From contig SFOB01000085.1 in the NCBI GenBank assembly GCA_004554075.1, positions 1 to 23,691 of the forward strand: a stretch of 23,691 bases of DNA. Reading direction: 5' to 3'. The number at the start of each line of letters is the position of its first letter. Position 1 is the first letter of the stretch. Origin of the DNA: Treponema sp. GTDB lineage: Bacteria > Spirochaetota > Spirochaetia > Treponematales > Treponemataceae. Position numbers and translations under genes: made by a program. The notes under the pieces were generated by a model. It saw nothing but the letters and a program-made list of their open reading frames with translations, was not told the DNA's origin and ran no database searches. Below, piece by piece: positions 23,681 through 23,691 of this stretch.

Positions 23681-23691
23681 AAATGCAGCAA

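Overview
The window looks like a mosaic of accessory and mobile DNA from a gut-type Clostridia genome (Lachnospiraceae or Ruminococcaceae relative). The clues are AT-rich coding with strong AGGAGG-type ribosome binding sites, a Tn916-type tyrosine integrase relic, RepA_N-type replication genes, a DUF6061 protein and a small Cys-rich ICE protein. No rRNA, tRNA or CRISPR array was seen.

Region A (about 1-16,860) is AT-rich and reads as a decayed integrative element loaded with defence-type genes. Both ends carry a short, diverged copy of the ribosome binding site and first ~15 codons of a low-molecular-weight protein tyrosine phosphatase gene (69-119 and 16,813-16,860), which suggests an integration hotspot used more than once. 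In between are: (1) a four-gene overlapping operon, 423-5367, encoding an HTH protein, a nucleotidyltransferase, a metallophosphoesterase and a 995-aa primase/helicase/PLD-like protein of the TOTE type, behind a promoter whose spacer and -10 are filled by a perfect palindrome; (2) a second cassette, 5834-11,622, with a DUF2075 nuclease-helicase, a MazG-like pyrophosphohydrolase, a PLD/SF2 helicase/DUF3427 protein and a Nudix gene broken by a frameshift; (3) an ApeA-like HEPN protein, 11,797-13,227; (4) a noncoding block with four GTCAA-N5-TTGAC palindromes in front of a RepA-type initiator broken by a stop codon; (5) a tyrosine integrase with two nonsense codons and an internal deletion; (6) a HipA-like kinase with a DUF3037-like partner, 15,013-16,594. 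The long defence genes are intact, while the mobility and replication genes are broken.

Region B (about 16,900-23,691) is visibly more GC-rich and looks like cargo plus the start of the core of another ICE (Tn1549/CTn-like). It has a DUF6061 gene, a TetR regulator with twin operators, one ABC ATPase and two ABC-2 permeases, an NTF2/SnoaL-like protein and a P-loop kinase, closed by a bidirectional terminator. A convergent XRE-type regulator follows, then a noncoding stretch, a Cys-rich small protein overlapping an intact RepA_N-type gene, a terminator, and a hairpin-dense stretch at the right edge that may be an oriT.

Working model (inference): region A is an immobilised defence island in which several systems (TOTE-like conflict operon, DUF2075/MazG/DUF3427 cassette, ApeA, HipA-like pair) sit side by side. 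The first operon is the best candidate for an incompletely described system.
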